A stretch of DNA of 10,187 nucleotides from Comamonadaceae bacterium (GCA_947458345.1 CANHBU010000034.1:1-10187), one strand, 5' to 3'. Positions 1 through 6,665 are shown, counted from the stretch's first letter. Program-made: numbers and translations. Notes: generated by a model from the letters alone, not told the origin.

Positions 1-24
1 CCTCAAAAAATGATCGGATGGTGA

Positions 25-762
25 TCAGCCTGCAGGTCGCGCCAGCCAGCGCAGCAGCGCGGCGGCCAGCTCGGCCGGTCGCTCCATCGGCACCATGTGA
101 CCTGCGTCCTCGACGATCTCGAGCACCGCCTGGGCCGCCGGCGCCACCTGCGCGTGCAAGGCGCGGTGCTGCTCAACCGAGGCCCAGCTGTCTTGTCGGC
201 CCGTCAGCACCAGCGTGGGGACCGCCAGGCTGCGCAGCACCGGCTCGCCATCGGGTCGGTCAATGAGCGCGCGGATCTGGCGCTCAAATACCTCGGCGCT
301 CTTGCGCTCGAACATATCGAGAATGTCGCTGATCAGTGCTTTATCGGCCAGGCGGTCGGGGTGAACCATGCCCTGAACCCAGTTGGCGGCCATGGCACGC
401 ACGCCGCTGCTGCGCGCCAGCTGCACCAGGGTCTGGCGCTTTTGCACCTCCTGCTGCCCGGCCTGACCCTCGGCCAGCGGGGCGTAGCCGGTGTCGAGCA
501 AAGCCAGATGGGTGATGCGCGCCGGCTCAAGCCGGCACGCCTCAAGCGCCACCCGACCGCCCATCGAATGGCCGGCCAGTGCAAAACGCGGTGGCGCTGC
601 CGCGAGCAACTGCCGGGCCATCTCGGTCAGCTTGTCGCACAGGCCGTGATCGATCACCGAAACCGGGCCGACCCGCCCGCTTGCCTTGAGCAGCGGCAAC
701 ACCGGCGCCCAGGCCGCGTCATCGCACATCAGGCCGGGCACCAGAACCAGGGGCGGCATCAT
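25..762 (-). CDS. alpha/beta-fold hydrolase, substrate unknown
   Basis: A 245-residue single-domain alpha/beta hydrolase, probably cytoplasmic since no signal peptide is visible. The N-terminus has the family's first strand and oxyanion-loop region (LVLVPGLMCDDAAW, residues 5-18). The nucleophile elbow GHSMGG places the catalytic serine at residue 66. The acid is probably D191 in TGRQDSW and the base H222 in DAGHMVPMERP, so the Ser-Asp-His triad is complete. The reading frame is open further upstream, but two adjacent ATGs (762 and 759) lie just after the binding-protein stop and give the usual N-terminus; neither has a strong Shine-Dalgarno sequence. The gene follows the periplasmic binding protein by 20 nt, so the two are probably cotranscribed and the hydrolase may act on the imported ligand or a derivative. 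The family covers esterases, lactonases, C-C hydrolases and haloperoxidases. Fold and catalysis are secure; the substrate is not. Confidence 0.88.
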   Translation of the reverse strand: MMPPLVLVPGLMCDDAAWAPVLPLLKASGRVGPVSVIDHGLCDKLTEMARQLLAAAPPRFALAGHSMGGRVALEACRLEPARITHLALLDTGYAPLAEGQAGQQEVQKRQTLVQLARSSGVRAMAANWVQGMVHPDRLADKALISDILDMFERKSAEVFERQIRALIDRPDGEPVLRSLAVPTLVLTGRQDSWASVEQHRALHAQVAPAAQAVLEIVEDAGHMVPMERPAELAAALLRWLARPAG

Positions 763-782
763 GCCCGCTCGCTGCCGTGCGC

Positions 783-1955
783 TCAGCGGGTCTTGCCGAT
801 GTCCTTGACGTCGGTCGTGGTCTGGATCTCGACGTTCCAAAGTTGGCCGTCGACGCGATCGACACGGCGCACATAGACGTTGTGCACCACATCACGGGTC
901 TGCGCGTCGATGGTCATCGGGCCGCGCGGGCTCTCGAAGGTCTGGCCCTTCATGGCGTTGAGCAAGGCCTCGCCGCCCTGCCCTTTGCTGGCCTTGGCGG
1001 CCTCATAAATCACGCGCATGCCATCGTAGGCGCCCACCCCCATGAAATTGGGGCGCTGGCCGGCGTTGGCCTTGCCAAAAGCGTCGACGAATTTGCGATT
1101 GAGGTCAGACTTGTGATGGGCCGAATAGTGGTGCGCCGTGACCACGCCGACGGCCGCATCGCCCATGCTGTTGAGAATGTCGTCATCGGTGACGCTGCCC
1201 TCGGCGATCATGCGAATGCCGGCCTTGTCCAGGCCGCGCTCGGTGAACTGCTTCATCAGCACCGAGCCCTGGCCCGAGGGCACGAAGGTAAACAGCGCAT
1301 CGGGCTTGGCATCGCGCACTTTTTGCAGGAAGGGCGCGAAATCGGGGCTGCGCAGCGGCACGCGCAGGGTCTCGACCACCACACCGCCGTTGGCCTGGAA
1401 TCGCTGGTTGAAAAACTTCTCCGAGTCGATGCCCGGGGCATAGTCGGTCACCAGCGAGACCACGCGCTTGATGTTGTTCTTGGAGGCCCAGTCGGCCAGC
1501 ACGGTCACCACCTGCGGCACCGTAAAGCTGGTGCGCACGATAAAGGGCGAAGCCTCGGTGATGATGGAGGTGGCCGCAGCCATCACCACCATCGGGGTCT
1601 TGGCCTGGGTGGCAATCGGCGCGGTGGCCATGGCCAGCGGCGTCAGACCGAAGCCGGCCAGCACATGCACCTTGTCACCGACCACGAGCTCTTGCGCAAT
1701 GCGCTTGGTGACGTCGGGCACGCCGGTGTCGTCCTTGACGATCAGCTGCACCTTGCGGCCGGCCACCGTATCGCCGTGCTGCGCCATGTAAAGGCGCGCC
1801 GCCGCCTCGATCTGTTTGCCGGTCGAGGCGAACGGGCCGGTCAGCGGCGCGATCAGACCGATCTTGAAGACGTTGTCCTGAGCCAGGGCAGGCCCTGCCG
1901 ACAAGGCCATCGCTGCAGCGCAGCTCAGGCCGGCAAGAAAATGACGCTTGTGCAT
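783..1955 (-). CDS. ABC transporter periplasmic substrate-binding protein, branched-chain amino acid (LivJ/type 1) family
   Basis: A 390-residue exported ligand-binding protein. Residues 1-25 form a Sec signal peptide: basic HKRH start, hydrophobic core and a GPALA cleavage site before QDN. The mature protein begins with the type 1 periplasmic-binding signature FKIGLIAPLTGPFASTG and runs through two lobes to a short C-terminal tail. Length fits the Peripla_BP_6 family. The start is ATG 1955 because GGAGA (1961-1965) sits 5 nt upstream and the signal peptide follows at once; an upstream TTG at 2000 in the same frame would put 15 residues before it. No permease or ATPase gene lies nearby, so it is an orphan that must use components elsewhere. 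Betaproteobacterial members bind amino acids, amides, urea or aromatic acids, so the ligand is open. It lies 161 nt downstream of the LysR gene, with the alpha/beta hydrolase 20 nt behind it. Confidence 0.93.
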   Translation of the reverse strand: MHKRHFLAGLSCAAAMALSAGPALAQDNVFKIGLIAPLTGPFASTGKQIEAAARLYMAQHGDTVAGRKVQLIVKDDTGVPDVTKRIAQELVVGDKVHVLAGFGLTPLAMATAPIATQAKTPMVVMAAATSIITEASPFIVRTSFTVPQVVTVLADWASKNNIKRVVSLVTDYAPGIDSEKFFNQRFQANGGVVVETLRVPLRSPDFAPFLQKVRDAKPDALFTFVPSGQGSVLMKQFTERGLDKAGIRMIAEGSVTDDDILNSMGDAAVGVVTAHHYSAHHKSDLNRKFVDAFGKANAGQRPNFMGVGAYDGMRVIYEAAKASKGQGGEALLNAMKGQTFESPRGPMTIDAQTRDVVHNVYVRRVDRVDGQLWNVEIQTTTDVKDIGKTR

Positions 1956-1960
1956 AAAAC

Positions 1961-1965
1961 TCTCC
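1961..1965 (-). promoter_or_regulatory. Shine-Dalgarno site fixing the binding-protein start
   Basis: GGAGA on the minus strand, 5 nt before ATG 1955. It supports this start over the in-frame TTG at 2000. Confidence 0.75.
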
Positions 1966-2017
1966 GAAAGGTTTGCGAACGGTCTGCGATGGTGCCACAA
2001 GCGCCAAGACCCGCCAA

Positions 2018-2042
2018 TGCATTTGAACCCTCAAGGTATGCA
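2018..2042. promoter_or_regulatory. dyad-symmetric, operator-like element upstream of the binding-protein gene
   Basis: TGCAT (2018-2022) and ATGCA (2038-2042) form an inverted repeat. Inside it TTGA (2023-2026) and TCAA (2031-2034) form a second one around ACCC, with a 3-nt bulge. The element is 63-87 nt upstream of the binding-protein start and downstream of the LysR gene. LysR-type proteins bind imperfect dyads at such positions, so it is a candidate site for the adjacent regulator. That link is inference; the dyad is short and could be chance. I could not place a convincing sigma-70 promoter in this 161-nt gap. Confidence 0.3.
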
Positions 2043-2116
2043 AAAGGCTTAAATCAGGGATAAACCTAGGGGCTTCAAGCGCGCGCCAAAGCGCCCGCGA
2101 TACGGGGCCTAACCGA

Positions 2117-3349
2117 TCAGCACGACAGCTGGCGGCCCATGGCTCGAAACTGCTCGAGCAGGTGGGCTGCCGCCGGCGTGGGTAGGTAGTCGGCACGCGA
2201 AATGGTGCCGATGGTGCGCAAGGGGCGCACCGGCAGCGGCAACTGCACGAGCAAACCGGCGCGCACCTCGCGCTCGAGCTGGCGCGGCGACATCAGCGCC
2301 AGCCGATCGCTGTCGTGCAGCAGCGCTTGCATCATCACCGCGCTGTTGACGCGCAGCTGACCGGGCTGCAAGGGCAGACCGGCATCGCGCAGAGCCTGCA
2401 AGAACACCGCCTCAGCCGGCGTGTCGGGCATGGGCAAAACCCACTGCGCATCGGCCAGATGCTTCCATCGCAGGGCCTTGCGTGCCGCCAGGCGATGGCC
2501 CGCGCGCGCAAACACCGCCAGAGGATCGCGAAACAAGATCTCCTGCACCAAGTCACGGTCTTCGAGTTGCGGGCGCAGTGCACCGACCATCAAATCGATG
2601 TCGGCCTGCGCCAGTTGCTGCAGCAAGGCCGGGTAGGTGCCATCGATGACCGTGATCTGCATGCCCGGATACAGGCGCAGCACCTCCTCGATCGCTCGCG
2701 GCAGCAGCAGGCCGGTCGAAAAAGGCAGCGTGCCGATGACCAGGCGCCCAATCGCGCTGCCGCGCTGCAAGCTCAGCTCCTCGTCGGCCTGGGCCAACTC
2801 GGCCACGCAGCGCTTGACCGAGGTCAGCATCAGCTCGCCGGCGGGCGTGGCGCGCAGGCCGCTGCGCGAGCGAATGAACAGCGCTCTGCCGGCCCACTGC
2901 TCGAGCTGAGCCAGGCGCTGGTGCACCGCCGCCGCACTCAGCTCGAGCTCAGCGGCTGCGCCGCTCAGCGAGAGGGTGCGCCCCAAGACCACCAAGGTCT
3001 GCAGCTGAGCCCCGCCGCGCGCCAAGGGCGCGGCCAGCCAGTGCGAGCGCTGTGCGGCCGCGCGACTGGGCTCGAGCGTCAGATGCGCCAGCGCCCGCTC
3101 GGCGCGCCGCAGCAAAGCGGCCGAGGCCTGGCTGGCTTGCATGCCGCGGGCATGGCGATGAAACAGCGCCAAACCCGTCGCCTCCTCGAGCTGCTCGACC
3201 GCTCGCGCCACGCTCGACTGCGACAGGTGCAGCGCCTGCGCCGCCTGCACTGTGCTGCCGCACTCGGCCACCGCCAGCGCGCAGCGCAGGCGCTGCAGGT
3301 GGGTCAGCAGTGAGGGCCAAGCGCGATCTGTCGGCATCGTGGGAAACAT
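2117..3349 (-). CDS. LysR-type transcriptional regulator with two tandem N-terminal HTH domains
   Basis: A 410-residue regulator, against about 300 for ordinary LysR proteins. The excess is a second DNA-binding domain. The first LysR winged HTH spans about residues 18-77 (AAQALHLSQSSVARAVEQLE, then TGLALFHR). The second spans about 115-173 (AAAELELSAAAVHQRLAQLE, then AGRALFIRS, then LRATPAGE). Both keep the recognition-helix and wing pattern of the family, so neither looks decayed. The effector-binding domain follows from about residue 200, starting GRLVIGTLPF, to the end. The start is ATG 3349, with an AGGG-type ribosome site a few bases upstream; ATG 3337 lacks one, and TTG 3394 would add 15 residues with no family match. 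It is co-oriented with the binding protein and hydrolase and probably controls them. A 12-bp tandem repeat lies 48-95 nt upstream and may be an autoregulatory site. Class assignment is secure; inducer and targets are unknown. Confidence 0.93.
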   Translation of the reverse strand: MFPTMPTDRAWPSLLTHLQRLRCALAVAECGSTVQAAQALHLSQSSVARAVEQLEEATGLALFHRHARGMQASQASAALLRRAERALAHLTLEPSRAAAQRSHWLAAPLARGGAQLQTLVVLGRTLSLSGAAAELELSAAAVHQRLAQLEQWAGRALFIRSRSGLRATPAGELMLTSVKRCVAELAQADEELSLQRGSAIGRLVIGTLPFSTGLLLPRAIEEVLRLYPGMQITVIDGTYPALLQQLAQADIDLMVGALRPQLEDRDLVQEILFRDPLAVFARAGHRLAARKALRWKHLADAQWVLPMPDTPAEAVFLQALRDAGLPLQPGQLRVNSAVMMQALLHDSDRLALMSPRQLEREVRAGLLVQLPLPVRPLRTIGTISRADYLPTPAAAHLLEQFRAMGRQLSC

Positions 3350-3396
3350 GTGCACCCTGGTAATGGCGCAGCGCACTGAGGCCTGCCCCCGCAAGA

Positions 3397-3444
3397 TGCG
3401 ATGCTACCTGCGATGCTAACTGTGATGCCAACTGCGAAGCAAAG
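3397..3444. repeat. imperfect 12-bp tandem repeat, four units, upstream of the LysR gene
   Basis: Four consecutive 12-bp units: TGCGATGCTACC, TGCGATGCTAAC, TGTGATGCCAAC and TGCGAAGCAAAG. Units 1 and 2 differ at one base, unit 3 differs from unit 2 at two, and unit 4 is more diverged. The array occupies 48-95 nt upstream of the regulator start, where its promoter should be. The 12-bp period puts successive units on nearly the same face of the helix. A regulatory direct repeat is possible, as is simple slippage expansion. It is too short and has no spacers, so it is not a CRISPR array. Confidence 0.75.
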
Positions 3445-3458
3445 GCGACTTAACCCGA

Positions 3459-3488
3459 TTGACCGGCCCGGCAAGCGCTGCCTAGAAT
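3459..3488 (+). promoter_or_regulatory. predicted sigma-70 promoter pointing right
   Basis: TTGACC (3459-3464) and TAGAAT (3483-3488) each match the sigma-70 consensus at five of six positions, with 18 nt between them. Transcription would start near 3495. An ideal ribosome site and GTG codon follow at 3546-3558, so this was probably the promoter of the Bug/TctC-type gene now reduced to a relic. No other promoter of this quality precedes the Nudix gene, so it may now drive that gene from a leader of about 230 nt. Confidence 0.55.
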
Positions 3489-3555
3489 GGTTTGCACCAT
3501 CGCTCATCGCTGAACCACAGCGACCGGTCAACGAACACACAAGGCAGGAGCAGAC

Positions 3556-3694
3556 GTGAACCCGAACCAGCAGGTCGATCTGGCCCAATGAGATGGACGG
3601 CAAAAGCATGCCGCGCAGCTTCGAGGCCCTGCTCAGGCAAGACCTGGACAACTGGGTCCAAGTGGTCAAGGCGGCCAACATCAAGCCCGAGTAA
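3556..3694 (+). pseudogene. relic of a Bug/TctC-type tripartite-transporter solute-binding protein (C-terminal end)
   Basis: In the frame ending at TAA 3692-3694, the stretch from ATG 3593 reads MDGKSMPRSFEALLRQD and continues with LDNWVQVVKAANIKPE. This is the characteristic C-terminal helix of Bug/TctC proteins, where a conserved Trp and a VVKxANIK-like motif precede the stop. A normal family member has about 320 residues; here about 33 remain and no signal peptide or ligand-binding lobe is present. AGGAG at 3546-3550 lies 5 nt before GTG 3556, but that frame reads only 11 codons to TGA 3589-3591, 1 nt before ATG 3593. The simplest history is a large internal deletion that left the promoter, ribosome site and start codon and the 3' end in different frames. 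Alternatively the piece is translated as a micropeptide. Family recognition rests on a short stretch, so confidence is moderate. Confidence 0.55.
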
Positions 3695-3727
3695 GGGCAC
3701 GGGGCCGGTGACGCAAAGGCAGCCTTC

Positions 3728-4585
3728 TTGATCGACGCCATCGTCCGGGCTTGGTCGGGTATTGCCCAAGCCGATCTGCGCTCAATTTTGCGCGCGATCG
3801 ATCGGCCTGTGCCGCCTCAGTTTCTTGGGTTTTACCTGGACGAGCAGCGCATTGGCGCTCTGGCGCCCGAGCATGTGGCGCCCCTGCTCCAAGAGCTGCC
3901 GCAGTGCCGGCTTCAGGCCCATGGCGTGGTCTGGCACGGCGCTGCGAGCGCCAGTGCGCAAGAGCGCAGCGCGCAGCTTGCAGGGGCGGCGCAAGCCTTG
4001 CGGCAAGCCGGCTGGATCACCGGCTGGCGCGATGAGCTCTACAGCTACTGGGGCGAAATCGAGCACACACCCGATCCGGCCGAGCCGCACATCTTTGCAC
4101 TCGAGCGAGCCGCTTTTCGCTTCTTCGGCTTGCGCAGCCATGCGGTGCACATCAACGGCTTTACGCCCGAGGGGCGGATTTGGTGCGGCGTGCGTGCCCT
4201 GAGCAAGGCCACCGATCCCGGGCGCATCGACAACCTGGCCGCCGGCGGTCTGGGCGCCGGGGAATCGGTGCTCGGCTGCGCGATTCGCGAACTCCACGAA
4301 GAAGCAGGCCTGGGCGCCGAGCTCGCCGGCCAGGTGCAGCCGGCCGGGCGCCTGGTCACGCGCCGGCGCGAGCCCCAGGGCTGGCACGATGAGGCGCTGC
4401 TGGTCTACAACCTGCTGCTGCCCGCGGGCGTCGAGCCGCGCAACCTCGATGGCGAGGTCAGCGGCTTTTTGTGCCTGAGCCCTGACGAGGCGATGGCGCG
4501 CCAAAGCGAAATGACCGAAGACGCGGCCGGGGTACTGGCGCAGGGTGTGCTGGCCCTGCGCAGCGCTGCTGCGGCGAACAGCTAA
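3728..4585 (+). CDS. Nudix hydrolase with N-terminal DUF4743-like domain
   Basis: A 285-residue cytoplasmic hydrolase of two parts. Residues 1 to about 130 resemble the DUF4743 domain that precedes Nudix domains in thiamine-pyrophosphokinase-related proteins. The Nudix fold follows, with a complete Nudix box at 173-195: G173, E179, R187-E188-L189, E191-E192, G194. The lead-in KATDPGRIDNLAAGG (160-174) is typical of this subfamily. The best known relative, yeast YJR142W, hydrolyses oxidised or damaged thiamine diphosphate, so a diphosphate-sanitising role is a reasonable inference but not proven. The start is TTG 3728 with AAAGG 8 nt upstream; an in-frame TAA at 3692 limits extension and no ATG or GTG is available near it. 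The gene lies directly behind the Bug/TctC relic and may use its promoter. Its TAA (4583-4585) overlaps the convergent HAD gene's stop, leaving no room for a terminator. Confidence 0.9.
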   Translation: MIDAIVRAWSGIAQADLRSILRAIDRPVPPQFLGFYLDEQRIGALAPEHVAPLLQELPQCRLQAHGVVWHGAASASAQERSAQLAGAAQALRQAGWITGWRDELYSYWGEIEHTPDPAEPHIFALERAAFRFFGLRSHAVHINGFTPEGRIWCGVRALSKATDPGRIDNLAAGGLGAGESVLGCAIRELHEEAGLGAELAGQVQPAGRLVTRRREPQGWHDEALLVYNLLLPAGVEPRNLDGEVSGFLCLSPDEAMARQSEMTEDAAGVLAQGVLALRSAAAANS

Positions 4586-5253
4586 AACCAGCGCAGCACC
4601 GGCCAGGCGCGCTCGTGCGCGAGGCGCTCGAGCGCCGCATCGGGTTGGGTGCACACGGGCGCGGTCACGCATTCGAGCAGGGGCAAATCGTTGATCGAAT
4701 CGCTGTAGGCGGTGCTGTGCAATTGGGCCAGTTGCAAGCCGCGCTGCCCCAGCCAGGCGTGCAGGCGCTCGACCTTGCCCTGGCGCATATTGAGCACGCC
4801 ACAAGTCTTGCCGGTAAAGCGCCCCTCGAGCCTCTGCGGCTCGGTGGCAATCAGGTGCTCGATGCCCAGGTGGGCCGCGGTCAACTCGGTGATGAAGCGG
4901 TTGGTGGCCGTCGTCATGACCACACAGGCACCGGCCGCGCGATGCGCCTGGACCTGCTCGCAGCCGCCGAGGGCCAGACGCGGCCGCACCGACTGCTGAA
5001 AAAAAAGTTCGCGCCAAGGCTGCCACTGCGCGGCGCTGAGCGCAGTCAGGGTGCCGACATAGAACTCGCAAAACGCTTGCACGTCAACCGTGCCGGCCTT
5101 GTACTGGCGGGCCATGTCCTGGTTCAGGCTGGCAAAGGGCTCGCGCGCAAGCAAACCGTGCCCCATCAAAAACTCGCACCACAGCTGGTCGCTGTCGCCA
5201 TCGAGCAAGGTGTGGTCGAGGTCGAACAGGACCAGGGGCTGATCGGCGCGCAT
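4582..5253 (-). CDS. HAD-superfamily subfamily IB phosphatase (SerB/HisN-like)
   Basis: A 223-residue soluble phosphatase. Motif I is FDLDHTLLDGDSD, with nucleophile D11 and general acid D13. Motif II is VMTTATN (threonine near 114-115). Motif III is probably K160 in RQGKVERL. Motif IV is AYSDSINDLPLL, with metal-binding D185 and D189. The helical cap between motifs I and II and the DGDSDQLW segment match the HAD-IB group that includes phosphoserine phosphatase-like and histidinol-phosphatase-like enzymes. The ORF is open upstream to 5451, but ATG 5253 directly precedes motif I. GAGG, overlapping the aldehyde dehydrogenase stop, sits 8 nt before it, so the two genes are likely translationally coupled with a 10-nt gap. 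Its place in an amine-oxidation operon is odd: it could dephosphorylate a phosphorylated precursor or simply be carried along. The substrate is not determinable here. Confidence 0.9.
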   Translation of the reverse strand: MRADQPLVLFDLDHTLLDGDSDQLWCEFLMGHGLLAREPFASLNQDMARQYKAGTVDVQAFCEFYVGTLTALSAAQWQPWRELFFQQSVRPRLALGGCEQVQAHRAAGACVVMTTATNRFITELTAAHLGIEHLIATEPQRLEGRFTGKTCGVLNMRQGKVERLHAWLGQRGLQLAQLHSTAYSDSINDLPLLECVTAPVCTQPDAALERLAHERAWPVLRWF

Positions 5254-5263
5254 GGTCAGCGCC

Positions 5264-6649
5264 TCAGGCTTTGCGCAGATGCCAGGCCTTGGGACGGGTG
5301 AAGGTGCTGATGCCCTCGCGCGAGAGCGTGAGCCCCACACCCGAATGGCCCCAGCCGCTCCAAGGCAGCCGCGGGCTGACGCGGTCGCAGCAGTTCCAGT
5401 AGAGGGAACCGGCCCGAATTTGCGCGCCGATGCGCCGGGCGCGCTGCTCATCGGGCGTGTAGACGCCCGCGGTCAGGCCATAGGCGGTGTCGTTCATGCG
5501 TGCGATCGCCTGCTCGTCGCTGGCCACCTTCTCGATGCCCACGATGGGGCCAAAGCTCTCGTCGCGCATGAGCGCCATGCTCGGGTCGGCGCGGTCGATC
5601 ACGGTGGCCTCGAACCAGTTGCCCTTGCCCGCAAAAGGACCGGTGGCGCGCGCACCACCGGTGAGCACCCGCCCGCCGCGGCTGCGGGCATCGGCCACCT
5701 GCGCCTGCAGCACCTCGATCTGCGCAGCGCGCGTGAGCGGGCCGAGGTAGGTGTCTTGCGCCATGGGATCGCCCATCTTGAAGCCGCGCACCGTCTCGAC
5801 CACAGCCTCGACGAAACGCTCGTACACCGCCTCGTGCACATACAGGCGCTCGACCGAGCAGCAACTCTGGCCGGCGTTGTACATCGCGCCATCGGCCAGC
5901 GACTGCGCCGCAGCCACCGGGTCGGCATCGGCGCAGACGTAAGTCGGGTCCTTGCCGCCGAGCTCGAGCTGCAGCTTGACCATGCGCGGGCCCATGGCCT
6001 GAGCGATGCGCTGCCCGGTGGCCAGCGAGCCCGTGAAAAACACGCCGTCCAGGGGCTGCTCGAGCAAAGCCTGGCCGGTGGCCCCAAATCCAATAAGCAC
6101 CACAAACACATCGTCAGGCACGCCTGCCGCATGCAGCAGCCGAGCCATCTCCAGCCCGGTGCGGGGAGCAAACTCCGAAGGCTTGTAGACCACCGCATTG
6201 CCCATGAGCAAAGCCGGCACGAACACATTGCCGCCAACAAACCAGGGGTAATTCCAAGCCGAGATGTTGCCGATCACGCCCAGCGGCACCCGCTCGATTT
6301 GCTCGCGCATGCCGTCGGCATCAAACACCTGTTCGCCGGCCATGGCCTGCTCGGCATGTGCGAGGAAAAAATCGATACGCCCCAGAAAGCCATTGAGCTC
6401 GTTGCTCGAATGCGCCAGCGGCTTGCCCGTCTCACGCGTGAGCACCTGGGCCAGTGCCGGCAGCTGCGCGCGCACCGACTGCGCAAAGCCCGCGATGATC
6501 TGCGCGCGCTCGCTCAGGGGCCGCAAGGCCCACGGCCCTTGCGCCCGCCGGGCCTCGGCCACGCGCTGGGCCACCCGCGCCGGCTCGTCGATGGGCAAAC
6601 GCTCGATCAGGCTGTCGTCGGCGGGATTGGAGACGCTCAGAAGGTTCAT
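5264..6649 (-). CDS. NAD(P)-dependent aldehyde dehydrogenase, probably for a gamma-glutamylated aldehyde
   Basis: A 461-residue aldehyde dehydrogenase of normal length for the superfamily. Landmarks in order: WNYPW with N133; the cofactor-binding lysine in VVYKPSEF (K156); FTGS around 205-208; general base E229 in LELGGKDP; catalytic cysteine C263 in NAGQSCCS, with a second cysteine beside it; and E364 in ESFGPIV. These oxidise an aldehyde to the acid through a thioester. The frame is open to 6919, but that part overlaps the upstream amidotransferase and has no family match; ATG 6649, 17 nt after that gene's stop, gives the normal N-terminus, although no strong Shine-Dalgarno is visible. Operon position points to the aldehyde made by the neighbouring alcohol dehydrogenase as substrate, a role like PuuC. 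Succinate-semialdehyde-type specificity is an alternative. Enzyme class is secure, substrate inferred. Confidence 0.94.
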   Translation of the reverse strand: MNLLSVSNPADDSLIERLPIDEPARVAQRVAEARRAQGPWALRPLSERAQIIAGFAQSVRAQLPALAQVLTRETGKPLAHSSNELNGFLGRIDFFLAHAEQAMAGEQVFDADGMREQIERVPLGVIGNISAWNYPWFVGGNVFVPALLMGNAVVYKPSEFAPRTGLEMARLLHAAGVPDDVFVVLIGFGATGQALLEQPLDGVFFTGSLATGQRIAQAMGPRMVKLQLELGGKDPTYVCADADPVAAAQSLADGAMYNAGQSCCSVERLYVHEAVYERFVEAVVETVRGFKMGDPMAQDTYLGPLTRAAQIEVLQAQVADARSRGGRVLTGGARATGPFAGKGNWFEATVIDRADPSMALMRDESFGPIVGIEKVASDEQAIARMNDTAYGLTAGVYTPDEQRARRIGAQIRAGSLYWNCCDRVSPRLPWSGWGHSGVGLTLSREGISTFTRPKAWHLRKA

Positions 6650-6665
6650 GGTCACATCATCGGTT

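Noticed and set aside
1..24. Six-T run after the hydrolase stop as a terminator
   Set aside because: No convincing stem precedes the T run; the last bases (GAGG on the minus strand) could equally be a ribosome site for a gene beyond the edge.
1985..2000. TGGCAC motif upstream of the binding protein as a sigma-54 promoter
   Set aside because: A GC pair is present downstream, but the GG-to-GC distance is about 3 nt too short for the -24/-12 pattern.
777..2063. Long plus-strand open frame opposite the binding-protein gene
   Set aside because: It is the antisense shadow of a GC-rich gene: histidine- and glycine-rich, no family pattern, while the minus strand shows a signal peptide and a clear fold.
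2315..3313. Plus-strand frame opposite the LysR gene, rich in Gln, Arg and Ala
   Set aside because: Low-complexity antisense translation with no recognisable domain; the minus strand encodes two HTH domains and an effector domain.
3397..3444. Short repeat array read as a CRISPR
   Set aside because: Units are 12 bp, contiguous and without spacers, and no cas gene is near.
3304..3741. Minus-strand frames across the non-coding stretch
   Set aside because: They run antisense to the promoter and the Bug/TctC-type relic, have no recognisable domain and no good start signals.
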